NCBI GenBank assembly: GCA_030374765.1
Contig: JARGXX010000001.1
Location: forward strand, 992,001 to 1,056,000
Reading direction: 5' to 3'
Source of the DNA: Agarophyton chilense
Lineage: Eukaryota; Rhodophyta; Florideophyceae; Gracilariales; Gracilariaceae
DNA length: 64,000 nt
Part shown: positions 48,306 to 58,260 of the stretch, one piece after another
How positions within the stretch are numbered: position 1 is the stretch's first letter
Layout: every line of letters starts with the position of its first letter
Program-made: the position numbers and the translations under genes
The notes under the pieces: model-generated
Told to the model about the DNA's origin: nothing
Databases searched by the model: none
Seen by the model: only the letters and a program-made list of their open reading frames with translations

Positions 48306-50871
48306 GCACGAGACCGGGAAGTCTGCCAAATCCTGCTCTCCATCCGTAGAGTACGGAGGTCGATGAATTGGGCTTGGAAGTGTAGGAGCAACCGTACTAC
48401 ACCGCACGACCGCGCTACTTTCCCGCAAGAGGCTAGCTTGGGTCAACTGGGGGAAGTGTATCTTGACGACACCCCTCCTTGGGACGCCTCGTAGGGACTA
48501 AAAGCGCCGGACTCTGAAGTGCGCAGAGTTCGGTAGGTAATCAAAGCGTACCTCACCTGGAGAGAGTAACCAGGGTCCAGGGGATCATCCTTTAGGGTAG
48601 CGGAGGTAGTTTCTCCAGCCAGTGCGCCCGCCTACCTCGAGCAAGTCTCGGTAGGTTCAATCAAGAAGTTTCAACCCGAAGTCGAGAAGTTTGTCTGTTC
48701 CGGGTACGCCTTCTGCCACTGCCCGTGAGTATACTCCAAGCGTGGGAGCACCCGAGCTCCGCTTGTGATCGCGTACGAGACGCGTCTCGGTGAGCGTTGC
48801 AGGCTACGTCAAAAGTCTCCGCTGTCGTCCTCGCTGTCGAACGTTTGAGTTGGGATACTCCGTTCGGGCAAGCTCGGCCACGAATTCATCACTGCTCGTG
48901 GCCCTTTTGTTAAACTTCCCAAGGCATTGAGTCCCTCACTCTGCTTCCCTCTACTAATTAATTTCGTTTGGTTCCGTTCTATCTGCTTCGTGGATAACAG
49001 ACTGAAATATGTCGGACACGGAAATGGAATCCGAAAGTACTACCGGGATGAAAATCCCTCGTTTTCATGGAAGGCGTGGTGATGATTATGCCCTATGGCG
49101 CCATCGCCTTCGTGCTGCATGCCGTGTTAAAGGTGTGTGGAACGTTGTGGAATCCGATTCTGGATATTCAGCAACTACTGAAGCAACATCGGATACCGCT
49201 ATTGATAGCGCTCGAGTTGTCGCCAAGCGCGAGAAGGCATGTGGAATCATAATATGCGCCTTGGGTGATGCGCCACTTCGTGTGGTCATGGATGTCGACG
49301 ACGACCCGGCGCGCATGCTCGCATTACTTGATGCACGGTATGCGTCCAATCGTACTGTATCCAGAATTGCTGTGCAGACTCAACTATTCCGTATGGGATA
49401 CAATGGTCAGAATATGTCAGGCTATGTGGACCAGTACACGGCGTTATTTGCTCAGTTAGAGCGCATGGGGAAGGATGCGGCAGTACCGGAGTCGCACAAA
49501 GCTCCCATGTTACTTGCTTCTATTGATCCCAATTGCACACTGGAGTCTACTGCTGCAGCTCTTCGAACCAAGGATATCGCTGAGCTTACATGGGACTACG
49601 TGGCCACGACCCTCATAGATGAATACAACGCGAAACAGGTGTCTGCAAGGCCGTCTGGACGTAGTTCACGTCGCAAGAAGAAGGGCAGGAAAAAATCTGG
49701 TCGACATTCTGAATCGACTAATCGTACCCGCAGTAGTGCAAACAACGAAGATGAGGAGTCTGATGGTCACTCCGACATTGAGTCTACTGCTCGTGCACTT
49801 GCTGCCGCCTTGAGATCGTCATCATTTGATCGTTCTGGATCGAGCAATGGACATCATTGCGACTTCTGTGATCGCGATGGACACACACAAGATCGTTGCT
49901 TTATGAATCCGGACAACCCGGACAACCACTTGCCGCAGAGTATCCTCGATAAACTGTCGCCACAACCCAAGCGAATGGGTGCCAGTAGAGGTAGAAGCGC
50001 CTCGAGCAAGTCTTCTGGAAAGTCTGGCAAAATCGAAATTGCTGGTGCAACTGTGGAAAGGACCACTATAGTTCCGCCGAATGACCTGAGTACCTACGCA
50101 GACAGCGGTGCGACAGTACATTGCTTCCATTCTGTTTGTGCGTTCGTGCCCGGTTCACTTGAACCTTGCAACGAAAGGACAGTGATGCTTGCCGATAACA
50201 CATCTGTTACATCTAAACAACGCGGAGAGGTGATCATTCCTTTGGACAATGCGAACATACGTCTGAGTGATGCCCTACTGACCCCCGCTCTGGGATACAA
50301 CTTGGTTTCAACCGGGTGTTTGGCCGACAAAGGTATTGAGTCGCTCTTCGGTCGTCATAGTGTACGTTTGACGCTAGAGTCAAATGGTTTTGAGGTGGGC
50401 ATTGGTGATCGTGACAAGGTATCTCGCATGTACACACTGCCTCAACCTTTAGGGCATGCTGGTGTGGAACTTGCGCTTTCGACAAAGTCTACGGAGACTC
50501 AACTGTGGCACCGACGACTGGCTCACATCAACCAACGTGATCTGCAATATGTACACAAGTACGCAGATGGAGTGCCGCACTTGTGTGACATGGAGGAGGT
50601 ATGCCGAGCATGTCGACTTGGCAAGGCTCATAAGCTTCCGTTCCCAGGTCACTTTGAACATGCATCCGCGGTTGGTGACATTGTGCACTCGGATATTGTA
50701 GGTCCTCTGGAAAAGTCTTTTCCGGACAAGTTTCAATATGCATGTACATTCCTCGATGATCACTCACGGTATGTGTTCCTAGGTCTGGTGATCCATCGCA
50801 GTGCTCTTAGTGATGTGTTTGTGGGTATTGCGGCAAAGTTTAAGCAGCTTGGAGGAGTGGATATCAAAAGT
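48306..50871 (+). mobile_element. Partial copia element E, inverted relative to C and D
   Basis: A head-to-head copy of the C/D family. It has a partial leader (from 48306, in the middle of the leader sequence), then gag-pol on the + strand, and ends at 50871 at the same nucleotide where copia B interrupts element C. Its 5' LTR and 3' half are missing. It is about 99.9% like element C in coding sequence; I saw one protein difference, ASRGRS for ASSGRS. Confidence 0.85.
49009..50871 (+). pseudogene. Copia E gag-pol, 5' part
   Basis: Starts at ATG 49009 and encodes gag, knuckle CDFCDRDGHTQDRC, protease ADSGATVHC, the integrase zinc site and the first catalytic Asp (HSDIVGPL) with no stops. It ends after GGVDIKS at an A/B-family LTR. 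Integrase activity, RT and RNase H are lost. It could still encode gag and protease. Confidence 0.85.
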
Positions 50872-51566
50872 TGATGGAAAGGGAAATGCTGAAGGAAAGG
50901 TTGAGGGATGAATGGAAAGTTCGCCAGCTCTGGCTTGGATTTACTTGGAGGCGCTCAAACTTTCACTTATATACTACTTCAAAACGTCAGCTGTCTAGAC
51001 TCCAACCCAAAGTAAACCCTAGACTACAAAGCAGGGACACTCAATACTACCAATCATATTCAAGCATGACATTAACCCTAGTCAATGTTCATTGCAGCGC
51101 AAAACAAGGCAATATACAGTGCACACAGTGCACAGCCAATAATTACACTGACGTGTGCACAAATTCAGTATGCCAGCACACACTACTTGCAATCCGCCTC
51201 CATACACATTCACGTTCCAGCACAGTACACCAAGTCTCCTGTAATACACATGTCACGTCTCTTCTCCAAGTACATTCGTTACACCTTGTGAGATGTGTTC
51301 ATAGTACACCAGCTGGACAGGTTGAACAGCGTGCACAGTAGTACAAGTAGACCACGTACACACGTGTACACCAGACAACCCAATAGTGCCATACCACTTG
51401 TACACACCGCATTGCATGTGCACATTTGCAGTAGCCAATCATATCCCGAGTTCACGTTGAGATCCGACTGACACGCATATGCGCTTTTCCAGAGGCACCC
51501 TCCAAAACAGCCCATGCTCCCCTGCACTTTTGTTTTTCAGTGACAGCACAGGGTCAACAGCCAACA
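50872..51566 (-). repeat. Copia A/B-family LTR at the end of element E
   Basis: 695 bp, minus-strand TGTTGGCTG..CCATCA. The half next to element E (about 240 bp) is identical to the copia B LTR. The other half carries about 17 differences, including a short TGTGCACTG-type duplication and small indels. AAAGT precedes it, but CTGTA rather than AAAGT follows, so it is not a clean solo LTR. Confidence 0.8.
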
Positions 51567-51873
51567 CTGTATGGGTATGATCCCTAATGGACGTCCGGCT
51601 ACAAAGGGTAGTAAAGCCCTCCACGTGGATCGCCACTACATGCGCCGTTGTCAATATGGCATTCCCTTAGGAAGGGTCGCAACTACGCTCGCGCCGTGGT
51701 AAGCCACTCGACCCATGATGCCATGTGTTCCACTAAGACATTCTGCCTCTAGGCATCCTATGCGGGATGCCGTTTCATATCACAATGCTGATGATATCAC
51801 TCACTTATGAGTTCCAACCGCGACTTCGCGAAAAACCAACCTATTGGATTCCCCGACATAGTAGAATACTACA
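51567..51873 (-). repeat. Inverted gypsy LTR fragment
   Basis: Its reverse complement aligns, with divergence, to the gypsy LTR at 57649. Shared blocks include the TGTAGTATTC start, TGTCGG, ACTCATAAGTGAGTG, GCGCCGTGG and CCACGTGG. The LTR terminus TGTAG (at 51873) abuts pol directly. The other end is cut at 51567 by a copia LTR. Confidence 0.6.
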
Positions 51874-54800
51874 TAACAGAAGAACAGAGGGACCCAGACA
51901 AGCTGGTAGAAGAACTAGTTCTCGAGAATTTTCTCGAAGGATACAAGGAAAGAATCAAACAAATGTTGAAAAAGTATGCCTCTATGTGGACTAGCAATTC
52001 AAGAGAGATATCCGTTACAGAACATCATATTGGTGTTATTCCGGGATCTCGTCCCATCTCTCAGCCACTTTACAGAGTCGGACCGCGAACTCGTCAGATC
52101 GAGGAGGACAATGTTGCCAAGATGCTCGAAGCGGGAGGAATAGAAGCAGCACAATCTGCTTGGGCTTCACCTGTGGTGTTAGTCCCAAAACCTGATGGTT
52201 CTTTGCGATTCTGCGTCGACTACCAGAAACTCAAGGCAGTTACGATGCTGGATACGTATCCACTGCCTCGCATGGACGAGTGTATAGACAGTTTAGGCAA
52301 TGCGAACGTTTTCCCCACGCTTGACGCCAACATTGGCTATTGGCAGGTTCCTGTAGCCGAAAAAGATCAAGATAAGACTGCCTTTGGCTCACACGCTGGA
52401 CTATACCGTTTCAAGCAGATGCCCTTTGGACTCACCAATGCTCCGGCAACTTTCCAGCGCGCCCTGGACATATTACTCTCGAAGCAAAAATGGAAAACAT
52501 GTCTAGTCTATTTGGACGATGTGATTCTTTTCTGTCAAGATATGGAAAGTCATATGCGACATGTGGAGGAGATCCTCAAAGGGTTTCAGACAGCAGGTAT
52601 TACTTTGAAGTTCAAGAAATGCCAATGGTTCGCTAATACTGTGAAATATTTGGGCCACGTAATTAGGCCTGTTCAGCTTGCAATTCGTGAAACTCAGACA
52701 GCGGCAGTCCGCTAATCGCAACCACCGTCCACACAGACTCAATTGCAATCCTTCCTTGGAAAATGTATCGTGTACAGACGATTCATACCACGCTACTCAC
52801 ACATTGCAGCTCCATTGAAAGCATTGTTGCGTAAAGGACAGCCTCTTAAGCTCAAAGAATTCGGACCCGCTGAACACGAAGCCTTGGAAGACAAAACTCG
52901 TCACAGCGCCAATCTTGGCCTTGCCCAAACGTAACCTACCCTATTCTTTAGATACCGACTCCAGTAAGTATCAGGTAGGGTGTCCCCTTTTTCAGACCCA
53001 TCCGGACGGTCAGAAGAAACCAATCGTTTACTGGTCACGAACGCTGAACGCTGCAGAGAAAAATTACGCCGTATCAGAAAAGGAATGCCTTGAGGTAGTG
53101 TGGGCACTTACTACTTTACGACCCTATCTCCAGGGAGAAACGTATACGATCCATACGGATCATTCGTCCTCCGATGGTTGTTCTCAATAACAGCCCCCTC
53201 CGGGAGATTAACACGCTGGCGCTTGCGACTATCTGAATTCGATTTCGAAGTTAAATATAAGAAGGGACTGGCTAACATACAGGCCGACGCTTTTTCGCGA
53301 TTGGGAGCCTTAGAAGAAACCCATGGGGAAATCGATGACGATTTACCGTGTTTCTCAATGGAGATGGACAACGATGAAACGAAACTTGAAGATCAAGAAG
53401 ATGAAGGGGACTACTCCCAATTGAACCCTCTCATGGCAACCGATAGAAACGAATCTTCTGATCAACTCGATTGTATCTCGATCACTGAGCTTCTCAATGA
53501 GCAACTCACAGGTAACTTCCGCACAGCAATATGCTCTCGTCTTAAAGGGGGGGGAGGAGTTGCCCTTTTCGCCCGATTCAAGAGGTATATTGCTCAGACA
53601 TGTCGAGAAGCATGATCAGATCGTGGTTCCGCACGCTGTGAAGAGTCATTTACTCTACGTGGCCCATTATGCGAAGCCATCTGGACACCCAGGAGAAACA
53701 AAGTTGTTTATGAAACTAAGAAGGGACATCTATTGGCCAACGTTCGCAGTGGACTGCCATGCTACGGTAAATCTATGCCGAACGTGTGCGATTAATCGCG
53801 TGAAACTATATAAGAAGAGGAAAAAGAGGACACTGTTCCCGGCGGAGGCGCCTCTACAATTCGTCAGCATCGACATACTTGGAGAGCTAATTTGTTCCAA
53901 CCGAGGATATCGCTACCTACTGGTGATTACGGATCGATTCTCGAAACTTGTAAGGACTGTACCGTTGAAGAGGATAACCGCCTCGGTAATAGCTCAGGCT
54001 TTCATCAAACACTGGGTGTATGTGTACTGACCGCTGGAAGTGCTGCTATCAGATAATGGAAAACAGTTTGTCGCTAAGTTCATTCAGAACGTATGCCGAA
54101 TATTAGGCATCAGGAACGTGTTTACCACAACCTACAATCCACAGTGTAATGGTCAAGTGGAACGCTACAACCGTTCGTTACTAGCCGTTCTTCGGCATTA
54201 CATCGCGGATCACTTTAAGGAGTGGGACATCTACACAGACACACTCTTTTATGCGTACAACACGCAAGTTCATACGTCTACCGAGGCGGCTCCTTTTGAT
54301 CTTGTGATATCTCGTAGCCCACCGTCACTGCCTATGAGGTTTGATGAAGTCGAGGAAGACAAACCGACAACGGCGAAGAACCATCTGAGGTGGAGAAACG
54401 ACCTGAGGTTTAGAACAGAGCAGGCGGCTCGAGAATTGGCGAAAACGCAAGCGCGTTATAAATGTAATTCGGACGCCCAACGTCGAAGACAGTTGTCAGA
54501 TCTCAGGGTAGGAGGATACGCGTTTGTTCGCGTGGAACGACTTGAGAAGAAGGATGGACCACGTCACAAATTGCTACCGGTAGCATCCGGACCTTTCAAG
54601 GTAATGGAGCTCACTGATGACACGGTAGTCCTGAAGACAGGAGAGGACGTTGAACGATTTTCGCGCGATCCTGTTAAAACCGCACCAGATAACCCGGAAA
54701 ACCAGAAAGCTAAGAAAGAAAGAACTGTCAATCCGCAGAAACGGGAGCTACCCGTCGAATCAGACGATCCGCCTCCCGCCGCACACGGCGCTGACCCGGC

Positions 54801-55620
54801 TCGTGATCTCCCGCTGCGCGGCAGTACAGTGGCATCCAATGACAATTCTCCGAAAAATCTGAATGGGCCCCGTGGCAAGAGCCAGCCCTCTGGTACGACC
54901 ACAGTCCCTGAGGACAAGAAAGATATTTTTAAAATTGGTCTACTTAGATCTCGTCTAGGAGCGGCTGCACACAAGTCATCACCCGTTCAAGTTGAACCGT
55001 CAAGTGGAACGCCACTCGCTGAGCGATCGCGCTTGGCAGCCGACCGAAGAGAAAAAGGCGAAGATGAAGATAAACCTCTATTGGTGGAGGATGCACCCTC
55101 AGCCTAACACTCGGTGAAGAAGCTCAGTTTGGCTCAGAACCCTCAGAAGGACAGACAGAACAAGAAACGTGAAGAAAAATGGATAGCCGTAGACCCGACG
55201 ACGGTGCAGTCAGAAGCCAAGAACGACGCTACAGAGGCACAAAAAGGCCCTCAGATGTCCGAATAAACAACACAGGTTAAACCTGAAGATGTAGGGAGTT
55301 TCCAAGTGCCCTCTCGGGAGGTTCACGGAAACGACCACTTTGTCACATCCCATCAGGATTCAACGCGTCTGTTTGTCAGACGATATAAGCCGGTGAAGCG
55401 AAACCTCGCGCCATCCGCCGAAACGTTGGGAAATGCACATGAATACGTTATGGATCGTATCATCGATCACGGCGACGATGGAGACACCCACAGACTACTG
55501 TATCGTATCCGTTGGTACTGTTTTTCTCCGGAAGCGGATATGTGGGAGCCAATAACTCATATCACGCGCTCGTAGGTTGTGCGTTATCATCGTCGCATCC
55601 GACTACCACTTTCTGCAGAG
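51874..55620 (+). pseudogene. Gypsy pol: RT, RNase H, integrase, chromodomain, broken
   Basis: RT spans 51970-52680 (SPVVLVPKPDGSLRFCVDY, FPTLDANIGYWQV, MPFGLTNAPATFQ, active site VYLDD near 52505) and ends in a TAA at 52713. A shift follows, then [13 protein letters not shown] and RNase H in two frames (LDTDSSKY, EKECLEVVWAL, HTDHSS). The integrase zinc-binding region and first Asp (SIDILGE) lie at 53640-53900. A TGA stops the frame at 54028, after which LLSDNGKQF and GQVERYNRS supply the second Asp and the Glu. A long basic, Pro-rich tail follows, and then a chromodomain at 55440-55575 (EYVMDRIIDH .. YRIRWYCFSPEADMWEP) ending at TAG before VVRYH. At least four lesions make it a pseudogene. 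Confidence 0.85.
55440..55575 (+). other. Chromodomain coding segment
   Basis: The translated segment matches the chromodomain core: an aromatic near the start (EYVMDRI), the central RIRW strand, and SPEADMWEP with the conserved Trp. Chromodomains in gypsy integrases bind methylated histone tails; this role is inferred from family. Confidence 0.75.
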
Positions 55621-55825
55621 ATCGACAGGGCGCTGATATGCTTTCTAGACGCGATTTCCCGGAGCAACTGCTAATTCCCTTTCCTCTCAGAAGAAGAAGA
55701 AGACGAGAAGACTCGAGAAGAAGAAGCAAAAGTACTTAGGAACACATGAAGTCATGGAAATAGAAGAATTTGTTTTATGTTATCGCCTCAAGGGTGTTGA
55801 CGACATCTAAAGTCGGTCAAGGTAC

Positions 55826-57554
55826 TTAACCGCGGGTATAGTTATTCAGCACGGTGGTAAGATCAGAACGATCTCCTTGCAGCTGTTCTTCGGGGAAGCC
55901 CGCATCTAAGAGGAATTGTCTCAACGGAGCCAAAAAGGGATCCTCCGCATCGCTCGGTTGTTGGGCGAACCCATGATGGTACCCCATCGACGGGTTGACA
56001 CTCGATGCCATAGCCGTTGGTGGCGAAACAGCTGTCATAGGCGCAGTACCGGATAGTTCGGGTTCATCCTTTAAGTCGAGTTCTGCACCAACACCTGGAG
56101 CATCTTCATACTCCTGATCTGTAAACTCAGAAGGTGTGAACTCATATACATATCCAGTACGCTGATTTGGAGGGCACTCCCTAGGATTCGCATGAAAGTC
56201 ACGAGCCTGATCAGACGTGATTATCTGGATGGTCCAGGGATTGTACCATACAAAGTCTCCAGCATTATCTGTGGGTCCCGGCGAATGATCTTGATGGCGT
56301 ACCATTGTGCCTCTAGCTGATTGCTCCAATAGGACCCCATGCCAGCCGATACTGTCGATCAAGTCTACGAAGAGTAGGAGTTAATCATGATTGGTACGGG
56401 ACCCCAACAAAAGGGAAAGATCGAGCAGTCTCGCATATCTCCGCGCTGTTGGCGACATGTACCAAACCCGATAGGTATCGTATGCATCCCAGAGGATATA
56501 CTCTGCCATATTGGCAATGAACTCAGAGAACACGACCGTCCAGTATCCTGAGAACGGGTCGTTGATCAACGCGGAACCGATATAGGATATGTCAGGGGAA
56601 ACCTCCACCGGACATCCACAAGGGCTCTCGATTTCCGCCCAGTGTTCTGGCAGCGCGACATAGCGTCCAACGCAAGCATTCCGCCTAATTCGATCAATCT
56701 CGATCGTTTGGTATGGGACCAGGTATCCAAAGCAATATATCGTACGTCGTTCCCAACAAGGATAGTCCCAGTATGGAATGTCTCTCTTATGGAGGAAGCC
56801 AAAGTCCGCATGGGGCGGACGGCAAAACCAGAGTGCCGCGTTGCGTACATCGTGTAAGCCGCACCATTCGTCGACGTTGAATTCGTATAAGGACTCGATG
56901 TACGAGTATCCTTCGCCATTCGTCGACGTCGACTTCGTATAAGGACTCGATGTACGAGTATCCTTCGCTATTCGTGCGAGCCATCCAGGGATCCAGATTC
57001 CAATCTCCAGTGAAAACTACCGTGCTAATGAAACGGTGAAGACGCTGGTATATCGGCTTAGTGAACCGAGTTCGGGCTTCGTCCAATCTTTCTTTGGTAT
57101 ACCGAGCAATCGAGTTATCTGGCAAGGCGCAGTGTGTAAGCCAATCGTGGCTGCGGATAGCCGCATACGGAAGGTTGGGAAGGTAACCGCTGAAGAAGTA
57201 TCGGTTGATCAACGCGTTATCGCAAAGAGCAACTGGGTCAAACCAGGAAGCCTGCGCGAAGAGGTCAGTATCCTCGAGAGGGTCTTGTCCAACCAAGTCC
57301 GCAGGAAGAGGATAGCTGCGTTGAGCCCGACGAGACGGCGCTCAAATGATCCCAGCAGAGGATACATAAGCCGCATTCGACATCAAACCTGAAGCCCAAG
57401 GCTGTAAAGCCAAAGATTGGAAACCCACGCGAGGAGACCGCATTGATCGGAAGACCGAAGGCGCTGCAGCATGCGAATCGCAGCCACTTCTGGCGTCAGG
57501 ACCCTCGGAAGGTACGTCTCCGTTGTTGGAGTTGTGCGGCGCGTAGGGGTTCAT
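55826..57554 (-). pseudogene. Long antisense ORF inside the gypsy element, novel family
   Basis: Runs opposite to pol from ATG 57554 to a stop at 55826, about 560 codons. It has three lesions: a stop near 57342, a 52-bp tandem duplication (56864-56915 repeated at 56916-56967) that shifts frame, and a TAA at 56381. The middle is rich in Trp, Tyr and Pro (GDWNLDPWM, PYWDYPCW, GRYVALPEHW, YIGSALINDPFSGYW). The end is acidic with a helical tail (PLRQFLLDAGFPEEQL). There is no zinc knuckle, protease or RT motif. It shares several blocks with the orphan copy at 26539-27443, so it is a real conserved protein. Known families with antisense genes in gypsy elements (plant Tat aORFs) are a positional parallel only. 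Function unknown. Confidence 0.6.
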
Positions 57555-57635
57555 CGCTGAGCAGTTCGAGACAGATGGTACTTTCGTCGGGACAAGGAAA
57601 TTCTAGACTTCTTGCTTCGCCGGTGATTAGAGCTT

Positions 57636-57648
57636 AATGGGGAGGATG
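57636..57648 (+). other. Polypurine tract of the gypsy element
   Basis: AATGGGGAGGATG directly before TGTAGTATTC, the expected place for plus-strand priming. It fixes the orientation of the element as +. Confidence 0.6.
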
Positions 57649-58088
57649 TGTAGTATTCTGCACTGTCGGAATGCCGATGGAAGATTTTTTTGGGCTAAGT
57701 ATAATGATACTCATAAGTGAGTGCAACGGTTACGATGAAGTTATAAAGCGGCACCCCGCAGATGGTCCGTGAGGTGGTATGTTACACGTGGGAAATCGGT
57801 CTGCCACGGCGCATCCGATTCGACCCTTTGTAGAAAAGTACCGGATTGGCAACGGCACATATACTGTAGTGAGTAACCACGTGGAAAGCATTATCCCGTA
57901 CTGTAGAGAGGTTAATCGGCTAACCAAGTTTATATCTAGATATCATTTTGTCCGGCGCTCACCCCTGTGCACTGTACTTAAGGCACAGAAGGGAGCGCCG
58001 ACTCCAAAGTAAAGGAGACAACAAACGGGTTCACAACTCACTTGTTCCTTGTTCAGGATTCCTTAACCAGAGATCCGGACAAGCTACA
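57649..58088 (+). repeat. 3' LTR of the gypsy element
   Basis: TGTAGTATTC..GCTACA, about 440 bp, with TGTAG/CTACA termini and a TTATAAAG box near 57741. The right end is set by the terminal inverted match only and is uncertain. Confidence 0.5.
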
Positions 58089-58260
58089 ACAATTAGTTGT
58101 CCGTTCAATAGTACCAACCACGCTCATTGGAGAGTGGAGCTTTACAACCCCCCTTTCTAGCTCGCTAGTGTTGTGCTCGACCACACCTTCCCCTTATCCG
58201 CAAGCACCCATTCGGCAGTCCCGAACACTGTCGCAGGTGTCTGCTCTCTTCGCATCCATT

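Larger units (their letters stand above)
51874..58088 (+). mobile_element. Chromodomain Ty3/gypsy element with an antisense ORF
   Basis: Order on the + strand: pol without gag or protease (51874-55620), a long ORF on the opposite strand (57554-55826), a purine tract AATGGGGAGGATG (57636-57648), then an LTR (57649-58088). The 5' LTR, gag and protease are absent; an inverted LTR sits there instead. The integrase C-terminus carries a chromodomain, as in chromoviruses, which direct insertion to chromatin. An antisense gene between pol and the 3' LTR is known from plant Tat-type gypsy elements, but here it occurs with a chromodomain. Confidence 0.7.

Noticed and set aside
51567-58088. Interpretation of the gypsy block as a DNA transposon with about 300-bp terminal inverted repeats
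   Set aside because: The right repeat follows a purine tract and has LTR-type TGTAG/CTACA ends, and the content is RT/integrase, so an inverted LTR is the simpler reading.
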